DNA of 64,000 nucleotides from the NCBI RefSeq assembly GCF_000620465.1, contig NZ_JIBE01000004.1, positions 558,001-622,000 on the forward strand, in the 5' to 3' direction. The stretch comes from Ralstonia sp. UNC404CL21Col (GTDB lineage Bacteria; Pseudomonadota; Gammaproteobacteria; Burkholderiales; Burkholderiaceae). The notes under the pieces are model-generated. The model was not told the DNA's origin. It did not search any database and saw nothing but the letters and a program-made list of their open reading frames with translations. This document shows, piece after piece, positions 23,919 through 32,000 of the stretch. Position 1 is the stretch's first letter. Every line of letters begins with the position of its first letter. The translations under genes were made by a program, and so were the position numbers.

Positions 23919-25339
23919 CCTCGCCTGACTCGCAGAGCGCGTTGCCGGACTGGAGCCGCGCATGGGGTGACGCATTAGGTGGCGTATTTGATGCGCAAGC
24001 GCTGGAGGCCGAACTCTCGCAGGCGCTTGATCGCTTTGCGCCCATCCAGACGCAAGGCCGCGTCACGCGCGCCGTCGGGCTGCTGCTCAGCGCCTCCGGC
24101 CTGCAAGCACGGCTGGGCGAAATTTGCCAACTGCGCACGCCCGGCACGCCGGACACGCTGGCCGAGGTGGTGGGCTTTTCTCGCTCGGGCACCTTGCTCA
24201 CACCGCTTGGCGAAACCAGCGGCCTCTCGGCTGCCACGGCCGTCATTCCCACGGGGCGCGATCACAGTTTCCCGGTCGGCCCGGCGCTGCTCGGCCGCGT
24301 GCTCGACGGCTTCGGCCAGCCGCTGGATCGCGCAGGGCCCGTCGCGGCCGTGACGCGCGCCAGCGCGTACGGTGCGCCACCCAACCCGCTCGATCGTCAG
24401 TTGGTGGACAAGCCGCTCGCCACGGGCGTGCGCGCCATCGACGCGCTGCTCACCGTGGGCGTGGGGCAGCGCGTGGGCATCCTGGCACCTGCCGGTGTGG
24501 GCAAGAGCACCCTGCTCGGCATGATCGCGCGCGGCGCCACTGCCGATGTGAACGTCGTCGCCCTGATTGGCGAACGCGGACGCGAGGTGCGCGAGTTCAT
24601 CGAGCACCATCTGCCCAAACAGGCGCGCGCACGCACGGTGCTGGTGGTGTCCACCTCCGACCGCCCCGCCATGGAGCGCGTCAAGTCTGCATTTGTCGCC
24701 ACCGCCATCGCCGAGTATTTCCGCGACCAAGGGCAAAGCGTGCTGCTGCTCATGGATTCGCTCACGCGTTTTGCCCGTGCGCAACGCGAGGTCGGCCTTG
24801 CCAGCGGCGAGCCCCCCGCGCGGCGCAGCTTTCCGCCATCGACGTTTGCCATGCTGCCGCGCCTGCTGGAGCGCGCCGGCCCGGGCGCCAAGGGTTCCAT
24901 CACGGCGTTCTACACCGTGCTGGTAGAAGGCGAGGAAGAGTCCGATCCGATTGCCGAGGAAGTGCGCTCCATCGTCGACGGCCACATCGTGCTCACGCGC
25001 AAGCTGGCCACCGAGGGGCAATATCCGCCGATCGATCTGCTGGCGAGCATCAGCCGCGTCATGCCCAACGTGGCCGACGCCGGGCATATGGAAACCGCCA
25101 GCCAGCTCAGACGCTGGCTCGCGCGCTATCAAGAGATCGAATTGCTGCTGCAGATTGGCGAATACAAGGCCGGCAGCGACCCGGATGTCGACCGCGCCGT
25201 TGCGGCCCGCGATGCGCTGCGCAGGTTCTTTGCCCAGCGCACCGACGAGCGCGTGCGCTTTGAAGACGTGCTGACCGAAGGCCGCCAATTGGTAGAACGC
25301 TATGGACACGACACTGGCCACCCTGCGCCGCGTGCGTGA
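23915..25339 (+). CDS. sctN: type III secretion ATPase SctN (HrcN)
   Basis: This 474-aa F1-beta-like ATPase powers unfolding and chaperone release at the export gate. Walker A is APAGVGKST (residues about 190-198), and Walker B lies in SVLLLMDSLTRFARAQREVG near 275-285, followed by a family-typical GEPPARRSFPPS segment. Catalytic residues appear intact and the length is normal. The gene overlaps sctL by four bases and sctO by 38 bases. Confidence 0.97.
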   Translation: MTSPDSQSALPDWSRAWGDALGGVFDAQALEAELSQALDRFAPIQTQGRVTRAVGLLLSASGLQARLGEICQLRTPGTPDTLAEVVGFSRSGTLLTPLGETSGLSAATAVIPTGRDHSFPVGPALLGRVLDGFGQPLDRAGPVAAVTRASAYGAPPNPLDRQLVDKPLATGVRAIDALLTVGVGQRVGILAPAGVGKSTLLGMIARGATADVNVVALIGERGREVREFIEHHLPKQARARTVLVVSTSDRPAMERVKSAFVATAIAEYFRDQGQSVLLLMDSLTRFARAQREVGLASGEPPARRSFPPSTFAMLPRLLERAGPGAKGSITAFYTVLVEGEEESDPIAEEVRSIVDGHIVLTRKLATEGQYPPIDLLASISRVMPNVADAGHMETASQLRRWLARYQEIELLLQIGEYKAGSDPDVDRAVAARDALRRFFAQRTDERVRFEDVLTEGRQLVERYGHDTGHPAPRA

Positions 25340-25814
25340 CATCCGCCGCCGCAAGGCACTGGCGCGTACGCTTCAGGCCGCCCACGTGGTGCGCGATGCG
25401 GAAGCGACCGTCAATGCGTCGCTGCAATCCATCCGCACGCAGACCGACTTCCGCCAGCAGCGCGCAAGGCTGCTCGATGCGGCGCCCCGGGGCGAGGCGT
25501 TGACGGTGGACACGCTGGCAATCGCGCATTACGAGCAAGCCAGGCTGCGGCATATCGTGGCCAATGTGCAGACGACGCTGCAGGAACAGCGCCAATCGCT
25601 GCAAAGCGGCCAGACGCAGTTGCAGGAAGCGCGCACCGCCTTCGGCCGCGCAGAAGCCGCACGCAGCCGCATCCAGCATCTGGCCGAGCGCGCCAGCGCC
25701 CGGAGCGCCGCCCGTGCCGAACTGCGGGCCGAAGACCAGCTCGACGACCACAACGCCCTGGCCTACGCACGCGCGCTCAGCCTTGCCGATGCCGAGGAGC
25801 CACCCGCGACATGA
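25302..25814 (+). CDS. sctO: type III secretion central stalk protein SctO (HrpB7-like)
   Basis: This 170-aa, almost entirely helical protein has long Arg/Gln/Glu/Ala heptads and hence a coiled-coil hairpin. It matches the FliJ/YscO/HrpB7 stalk that inserts into the ATPase hexamer. Its unusually long 38-base overlap with sctN and four-base overlap with sctT fix its place in the operon. The family is recognised by shape and position rather than motif. Confidence 0.85.
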   Translation: MDTTLATLRRVRDIRRRKALARTLQAAHVVRDAEATVNASLQSIRTQTDFRQQRARLLDAAPRGEALTVDTLAIAHYEQARLRHIVANVQTTLQEQRQSLQSGQTQLQEARTAFGRAEAARSRIQHLAERASARSAARAELRAEDQLDDHNALAYARALSLADAEEPPAT

Positions 25815-26611
25815 CCCCGTCCTTCAGTGGCTGGATGGAAACGGGGCACAGCGTCACGCTGGTGCTGCCGCGCCTGTTGCCAATGTTCTTCGTGCTGCCC
25901 GTGTTTGGCGAGCGCATGCTCACGGGCCTGGTGCGCAACGGCCTGATTGCCGTGGTGGCGATGTTCATTTCGCCGCTGGTGCCGCTGAGCGTGCTGGGCG
26001 AGCAGACACCGGTCATGTGGATGCTGCTGTTGATCAAGGAAGCGGCGCTTGGCCTGCTGCTTGCGATGGGCGCGTCGGCCATGCTCTGGGCGGTGCAGAA
26101 CGTCGGTTACCTGATCGACTTCCAGACCGGCACGGGCAACGCCACGTTCTTCGATCCGCTCTCGGGGCAGGAAAGCGGCCCGACCGCCAGCTTCCTGGGC
26201 TTTCTTGCCATCACGCTGTTCCTGACGGGCGGCGGCCTGCACGTGGTGCTGGGCGCCTTGTTCGAGTCGTACCGTGTGTGGCCCGTGCAGGCCCTGCTGC
26301 CCGATGTGCACGTGGCGCTGGACCAGTTCGTCATCCGAGAAGCCGATTCCATCATGACGTGGACGATCAAGCTGGCCGCACCCGTCGTGCTGCTGTTGCT
26401 CGTGGTGGAGATCGGCCTGAGCGCGATCAGCCGGTCGGTGCCCCAGTTGAACATCTTCATGTTCTCGCAGCCGATCAAGAGCGGGCTGGCGATGCTGATG
26501 ATGGTGCTGTTCCTGCAGTTCCTGTATGACGCCCTGCGCCAGTTCATCGACACCGACAGCGGCATGCGCGGCCTGTTGCAGCTGCTCGGCTTTCCGGCGG
26601 CCGGACCATGA
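25811..26611 (+). CDS. sctT: type III secretion export-gate protein SctT (HrcT)
   Basis: This 266-aa FliR/HrcT-family membrane protein has about six hydrophobic helices. Family features include LLPMFFVLPVFGERMLTGLVRNG near the N-terminus and the IKEAALGLLLAMG and YLIDFQTG segments. It completes the SctRST export gate. It overlaps sctO and sctU by four bases each. Confidence 0.95.
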   Translation: MTPSFSGWMETGHSVTLVLPRLLPMFFVLPVFGERMLTGLVRNGLIAVVAMFISPLVPLSVLGEQTPVMWMLLLIKEAALGLLLAMGASAMLWAVQNVGYLIDFQTGTGNATFFDPLSGQESGPTASFLGFLAITLFLTGGGLHVVLGALFESYRVWPVQALLPDVHVALDQFVIREADSIMTWTIKLAAPVVLLLLVVEIGLSAISRSVPQLNIFMFSQPIKSGLAMLMMVLFLQFLYDALRQFIDTDSGMRGLLQLLGFPAAGP

Positions 26612-27651
26612 GCGACAAGCCGCATCAGCCCACACGCAAGCGCCTGGAAGACCGTCGCAAGCGCGGCGAAGTCGTGCGCAGCCAGGAAGTGGTATCCGCG
26701 CTCGTCTTTACGTGCATGGTGGGCGCCCTGTCGCTCACGCCCGCCTTGTGGATGGACAGCATCCGCGCCGGCCTCGCCACCCTCGGCCGGGTGCTCGCAG
26801 CGCCGGAGCCCGCCAAGCTCATCGGCCCGCTGGTGGCCGATCTGGCAATCCATGCCGCAGGGCTTGCCGTCGGCATCATCGCGCTCAGCGGGTTCATCGC
26901 CGCCTTGACCGCGTTCGCGCAGGTGGGCGCGCTGATGAGTCCGGCCAAGATCACGCCCGATCTTTCGCGGCTCAACCCGGCCAATGGCCTGACGCGCATG
27001 TTCTCGATGCGCAATCTGGCGGGGCTCGGGCTCATGGTGCTGAAGGTGCTGTGCCTGCTCGGCATCCTCTTTGTGGTGGGTGCAGGCGCCATCGACGCAC
27101 TGCTCTCCGCCGGGCGGCAGTCGCCTGCGCAGATCCTGCAGGTGGGTGCGCACGTGGTGCTGGTGCTGCTGTCTTGCGTGGCCATCATGCTGCTGGTACT
27201 GGCCGCGGCCGATTACATGGTGGTGCGCGCGCAATACCTGAAGGAAGCGCGCATGACGACCGAAGAAATCCGCCGCGAATACCGCGAGAACGAAGGCGAC
27301 CCGCACCTGCGCGCCCGGCGCCGCCAGCTTGCCCGCGAGGCGCAGTGGAGCGCCCTGCCCGACCGCATCCGGCTGGCCGTGGTGGTCGTGTACTCGCCGC
27401 AGTACGCCGTGGCACTGTGGTACGGCGGCCAGGGCACGCTGCCGGTGGTGGTGGCCCGCGGCGAAGGCGAGATGGCCGAGCGCATCCGCAAACTGGCCGA
27501 AGCGCAGCTCATTCAAACGCACGGCAACCCGGGGCTTGCAAGCAAGCTCTACGAGCAGGTTCAGCTCGATGCCGCGATTGACCGGACGCTCTTCCGCGAG
27601 GTGGCCGAGACGCTGCGCTGGGCCACCGGCGCGAGCCAGACCAGCGCCTGA
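26608..27651 (+). CDS. sctU: type III secretion switch protein SctU (HrcU) lacking the NPTH motif
   Basis: This 347-aa FlhB/HrcU-family protein has four transmembrane helices (residues about 30-210) and a cytoplasmic domain. The membrane half is well conserved, including the EEIRREYRENEGDPHLRARR linker. At the autocleavage site, where nearly all homologues have NPTH, it reads S263-P-Q-Y (VVVYSPQYAVALWY). Asn, Thr and His are replaced or missing, so self-cleavage and normal substrate switching may be lost. The flagellar paralogue in this window keeps NPTH (268-271). The reading frame is intact through the site. It is the last gene of the operon. Confidence 0.95.
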   Translation: MSDKPHQPTRKRLEDRRKRGEVVRSQEVVSALVFTCMVGALSLTPALWMDSIRAGLATLGRVLAAPEPAKLIGPLVADLAIHAAGLAVGIIALSGFIAALTAFAQVGALMSPAKITPDLSRLNPANGLTRMFSMRNLAGLGLMVLKVLCLLGILFVVGAGAIDALLSAGRQSPAQILQVGAHVVLVLLSCVAIMLLVLAAADYMVVRAQYLKEARMTTEEIRREYRENEGDPHLRARRRQLAREAQWSALPDRIRLAVVVVYSPQYAVALWYGGQGTLPVVVARGEGEMAERIRKLAEAQLIQTHGNPGLASKLYEQVQLDAAIDRTLFREVAETLRWATGASQTSA

Positions 27652-27947
27652 TCTGCGGCACCTTTCCTTTGACTGAGCACATCGGACCGAAGCGGTCCGT
27701 TCTGTGTCCAAAGCGGACGTGGACGGCACATGGGCCGTCAAGTTTCAATGTACGCATTGTCGTCGCCGCCCCGCCGAAACACGCACCAGAACTGCGTTTT
27801 CCCGGACTGGGGCGGTCGGTCAAAAGACCATGGCAATGCGCAGCAGCATCGGTTGTCGGGACCCGCGCATCGCACATCAGGAACGGCAGCCCGCAAGGGC
27901 ATCGGTTGGGGGATTGTTTGCACAATCAGAACATCCCGGAGCCACGC
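27652..27947. promoter_or_regulatory. 296-bp gap between sctU and regulator 2, rich in inverted repeats
   Basis: Besides the 21-bp element at 27681, this gap contains GACGGC...GCCGTC arms (27722-27727 and 27734-27739) and a CAATG-TACG-CATTG stem shortly after. It probably holds the end of the injectisome transcript and the promoter of the LuxR-type gene. No U-run terminator was found. Confidence 0.4.
27681..27701 (+). promoter_or_regulatory. 21-bp inverted repeat, candidate LuxR-type operator (copy 2)
   Basis: The half-sites ATCGGAC and GTCCGTT are separated by seven bases; within them a tighter stem (CGGACCG-AAG-CGGTCCG) is possible. It has the same length, spacing and first nine bases as the element at 12411 read in the direction of its regulator. 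It lies 247-267 bases upstream of regulator 2 and about 30 bases after sctU, so a terminator role cannot be excluded. Confidence 0.5.
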
Positions 27948-28850
27948 ATGGACCTCTTGCACACGCAAGACCTGGACCGCACGTCCACCCTCCGGTTCGA
28001 TTCCGCCCTGCCGGATTTCGAACTGGCCGCTGAACAACCGCCCATCCAGTCGCACGTGCGGTTCTTTACCGAAGAAGAGCTGACCGTCTGGCGCCCCGAC
28101 GAAGCACCGCGTGGCACCGTCAACCTGCTGGTCGAGCTGCTTTCCTGCACAACCGCTGCTGAACGCAAGATGCTCGTGCGCCATCTGCTGTTCGACATGG
28201 GCTTCGACTCGATGGTCTATGCCATAGCGCGCGCCATCAACGCTCGCTCGACGGCGCGCACCTGCCTGGTGAGCTACACCGACGAAGACTGGGCCCGCCG
28301 CTACTTCGAAGAACGCTTCTTCGAAGTAGACCCGCGCCGTGAATGGGTGACCCGCAGCGGCATGCCCATGATCTGGGAAGCCGACGACCTGCGTCGCGCC
28401 GCCCACGCCGAGCAAGATGCCGAGCGCAAGCGCGCATTCATCGAGATGTCGCTGGCGTCGGGCGTCAGCAGCGGCGTGTTCATCGCCCTGCCCGGCGCGC
28501 AGCATGGCACGCGTGCCGTGATCAGCCTCACGTCGAGCGTGCCGGGCCGGCGCTGGATGTCGGATGCGGTCACGGGCCGCGCGCTGGTGCTGGCGCTTGG
28601 CATCCACCAGTTCATCTCCGACTACACGAGCATGTCGCGCATGCTGCTCGGTATGGGCCGCAGCATTTCGCAAACGCAGAAGCGCGTGCTGGAGTGCCTG
28701 GCCAGAGGCATGCGCGACAAGGAGATCGCGAGCCAGCTCGACATTCCCGTGCACAACGTCGATTACCACCTGCGGCGCCTGCGTGGCGTGTTCGGCGTGC
28801 GCAACCGCGTGCAGCTGATCGAAGCCGCGCTCGAGCAACTGGCGTTCTAG
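27948..28850 (+). CDS. LuxR-type regulator with autoinducer-binding-like domain (regulator 2)
   Basis: This 300-aa paralogue of the regulator at 11441 has a signal-binding-type N-terminal domain with W-x3-Y...F-x2-V-D-P...W around residues 115-143, and a LuxR/FixJ helix-turn-helix near the C-terminus (MRDKEIASQLDIPVHNVDYH). ATG 27948 has GGAG eight bases upstream. No synthase gene is near. Its place after sctU mirrors regulator 1 after the leftward operon, so the pair probably governs the injectisome or the adjacent giant genes. Confidence 0.88.
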   Translation: MDLLHTQDLDRTSTLRFDSALPDFELAAEQPPIQSHVRFFTEEELTVWRPDEAPRGTVNLLVELLSCTTAAERKMLVRHLLFDMGFDSMVYAIARAINARSTARTCLVSYTDEDWARRYFEERFFEVDPRREWVTRSGMPMIWEADDLRRAAHAEQDAERKRAFIEMSLASGVSSGVFIALPGAQHGTRAVISLTSSVPGRRWMSDAVTGRALVLALGIHQFISDYTSMSRMLLGMGRSISQTQKRVLECLARGMRDKEIASQLDIPVHNVDYHLRRLRGVFGVRNRVQLIEAALEQLAF

Positions 28851-28931
28851 CAGGCGGCGTTCAGGCGCACACGCGAGCGGACATGCAGCGGGACATGTAA
28901 GCGACGCGGCACGCATATGGCACCGTATTCC

Positions 28932-28964
28932 AGGGCGGCTTTGCGCCAACAGCGCAGGCGCCCT
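28932..28964 (+). repeat. imperfect hairpin upstream of the 3459-aa gene
   Basis: Outer arms AGGGCG (28932-28937) and CGCCCT (28959-28964) enclose inner GCGC/GCGC pairs in the 230-bp gap between regulator 2 and the giant gene. It could end the regulator transcript or structure the giant gene's leader. Confidence 0.3.
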
Positions 28965-29080
28965 TACGGAAAGTCGGCGTTGTGTGGCATGCGGCGCGGC
29001 CCCAGCATGAACCGGTGTGGCGTGCGTTGCAGATGCTCCGAGCGCACCCACTACCCACTGTTCATCTAGGAACGGCGTGC

Positions 29081-32000
29081 ATGGGACCGAACTGGCCAGA
29101 CGGCATCAAACCCCCGGATAGCGTTCTCCAGGCGCAACGCGAAGCGCAGGCCGCCTATGCTCGTGCGCAGGAGCAGGCCGCTGCCGCGCAACGGCAAAAG
29201 GCCGCCGAAGACGCGCACAAGGCCACGGTCGACCAGCTCGGCAAGCTGAAGCAGGCCGGCAACCCGACCGCGCTGAACCAGGCCGTGAGCGCCGAAATGG
29301 CCGCGCTCTACACCCAGGCGCACAACACGCCCTACAACAGCGCCGACGCCAAGCAATTTGCCGAAGCGTTGGCCCTGTTGCAGAGCGCGCACGACAAGGG
29401 CAGTGCCGACACGCTGTTCGCCTCGGCCTGCGCCGATGCCGCCATCGACCGCGCCAACAAGGCCGTCAATGGACCGAAGCAGGACTACGCGGCCGCCATG
29501 CGCTCGCTGGCCGGCGACCTGGACGTCAATCACGCCACGCCGGACGTCCTTAACTTCACGCTGGGCGACACGCGCACGCGCGACATCGCCAACCACGCGC
29601 GTGGCAGCTCGGCCGACGACCTGAAAAACATCGCCCAGTCGATCACGCGGCCCGATGCCAATGCGCCGGAGTTGCTGGCCATGCTGGTCGACCAGCAGCC
29701 GCTGGAAACGCTCACGAACCAGTCCGTCCGCAGTTCGGACCCCGCCGCAAAACACGACGCCCTGCTCAACGACCTGATGTTCATCAGCCAGCGGCTGCAG
29801 GGTGCGCGCAAGACGAGCTACTCGCCCAGCGGCGAGGAGTTGAACGATCGGCTGGCGCAATCGCTCGCGCATCGGCTGGAGAACGACCCGCTGGTCGATT
29901 ACACCGGCAACCATCTGGACACGCAAGGTGAAACGTTTGGCATCAAGCAGCTCGTCGACAAGGGTGCCGATCCGACGCTGATGTTCAAGGTGGCGGACCA
30001 GATCGGCCGCGACGGCCAGGCAGGCAAGCTCAACAGCCGCGTGGAAAGCCTGTTCGAGGGCGGCACGCGCAACATCCTGCTCAAGGAGCTGGCCGGCAAG
30101 ACGCACGACAAGCCCATCCAGGCGCCGGTGGCGGCACCGATCAATCCCACGCAGATCCAGCAGATCACCGGCAAGATGCTCAGCAACCTGCCGGGCAATG
30201 GCACCACGCTGGCGCCGGGCGTGGACCCGCTGCAATACGCGGCCATCCTTACGCGGCTGCAGGCCGGCGCGCACGCCGACCCGACGGCATTCCAGACCGC
30301 GGCAACCGCAGCACAGGAACAGCTCAAGCCCGAAGACCCGCACATCGATGCAAACCAGCGCACCGACGATGCCATCGGGCAGGTCAGCAACCTGCACCTG
30401 TTTGCGGACACACCGGCACCGGCCATCCACCAGCTGCTGGATGCGACACCGGCGCAGCAAGATTCCCCCGCGCTGCAGGCCGATCGACATCAGACCGACC
30501 AGGCCTGGAACGACCTCACGCAAGCGCAGATCCGGCAAAAGCAAGCCGCCGACAGCCATGGCGACGTGACGAGCGCCAACCAGGCGCTGGCCACCGCCAC
30601 CACGGCGTACAACAAGGCGGTCGTCCAGGAACTCAAGGACACGTATCCGCAGATTCCCGGTGACGATCTGCTGCGTTACGGCTTGAGCGGCGTCTACCAG
30701 AACGACCTGCAGGCCGCCGTGCAGCAGCTCTACCAGCATCACGATGCACAGGTCCCGCAGTTGTCGGGCACCTATCTGCAGGCGGCCATCGTGACGGAGC
30801 TGGTAGACAACACCATGCGCAGCACGCCGCCGGGCCAGGGCGCGGAGGCCCCCGAATTCAAGGGGCTGGAGGCGCTCAAGCAATACACGGCCGCCATGGA
30901 CAACGCGCCGGGCGGCAACACCGTACGCGACGCCATCCTCGGCGACAGCCGCATCCAGCACATGCGGCAGAACGTGGTGAACACCGTCATCGACCCCGTG
31001 CGTGGCGAGCCGCAAGACCGCATCAAGGCGCTGGACCAGATGAGCCACATGCTGTCGTCGTATCTGCCGGTGGATTTCGACCACGCCATCCAGAACGCCG
31101 TGGAGAACGACCCGACCGTGCAGCACATGGTGGACGAAACCGCCCGGCTCACCACCACGCTGCCGCCGGCCGACGGCATCGCGCGCACCGCAGACCTGCT
31201 CGACAGCCTGGACACCACGCCCAACCTGATGGCGCGGCTCTACGCCGTCATCGACCCGCCCGGCGGCAAGCCGCCCTCGGCGATGATGAACTGGATCGCC
31301 AACCACCCGCGCGACCAGAAGGCCGTGGATTACTACCGCAACCTCGCGCGCATCGGCAATCGGCTGTTCAACGGCGGACTTATCTTGGGCAATGGCGAGA
31401 ACGCACTCGTGGATGGCTACGGCCGCCTTGTCCACGCATTCCAGCAGCGCCTGACCGGCGACAAGCCCGTGCTGTCGGACTACGGCGGCACCGAGGCCGG
31501 CATGCTCAGCGTCGACACGAACCTGATGCCGACCATCAGCAAGGCGCTGGAAGCCGGGGCACCGCCCAAACTGTTCCTCTCTGCGCTCAACGGCTACAGC
31601 TACCGCGACAAGACGGGTGCCATGACGCAAGCGGCCGCCGGCATTGCGCCGACCGACCGCGTGGTCGATCCGATGAACATGGCGCTCAAGGACGCCAAGG
31701 GCGGAGCTGCGTCAGACGACAGCCCAGCCGCCAAGGTCAACCAGTCGTTCTCGTCCGAGTTTCAGCAACTGGCCAAGGCCAGCGGCCTGGCACCGCGCAG
31801 CTTCGCCACGTTTTCCGATTTCAGCGATTACGTCGGCCAGCAGGCCGGCATCAGTGCGCGCACGCCCGTCACCGCGGCCGACTGGCAGGCCGTGCATGAC
31901 GGCACGTTCCGCTACTACGACCCCAACCAGCTCGTCTACCGCAACCAGGACGGCAGCGGCACCACGCTCGACGACCTCGCCCGTGCAGCGTGGCAGGCCG

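Noticed and set aside
29066-31630. An 854-codon minus-strand open frame opposite the 3459-aa gene
   Set aside because: Composition is shadow-like (Arg, Gln, His, Val-rich) and it lies wholly within the convincing plus-strand gene.
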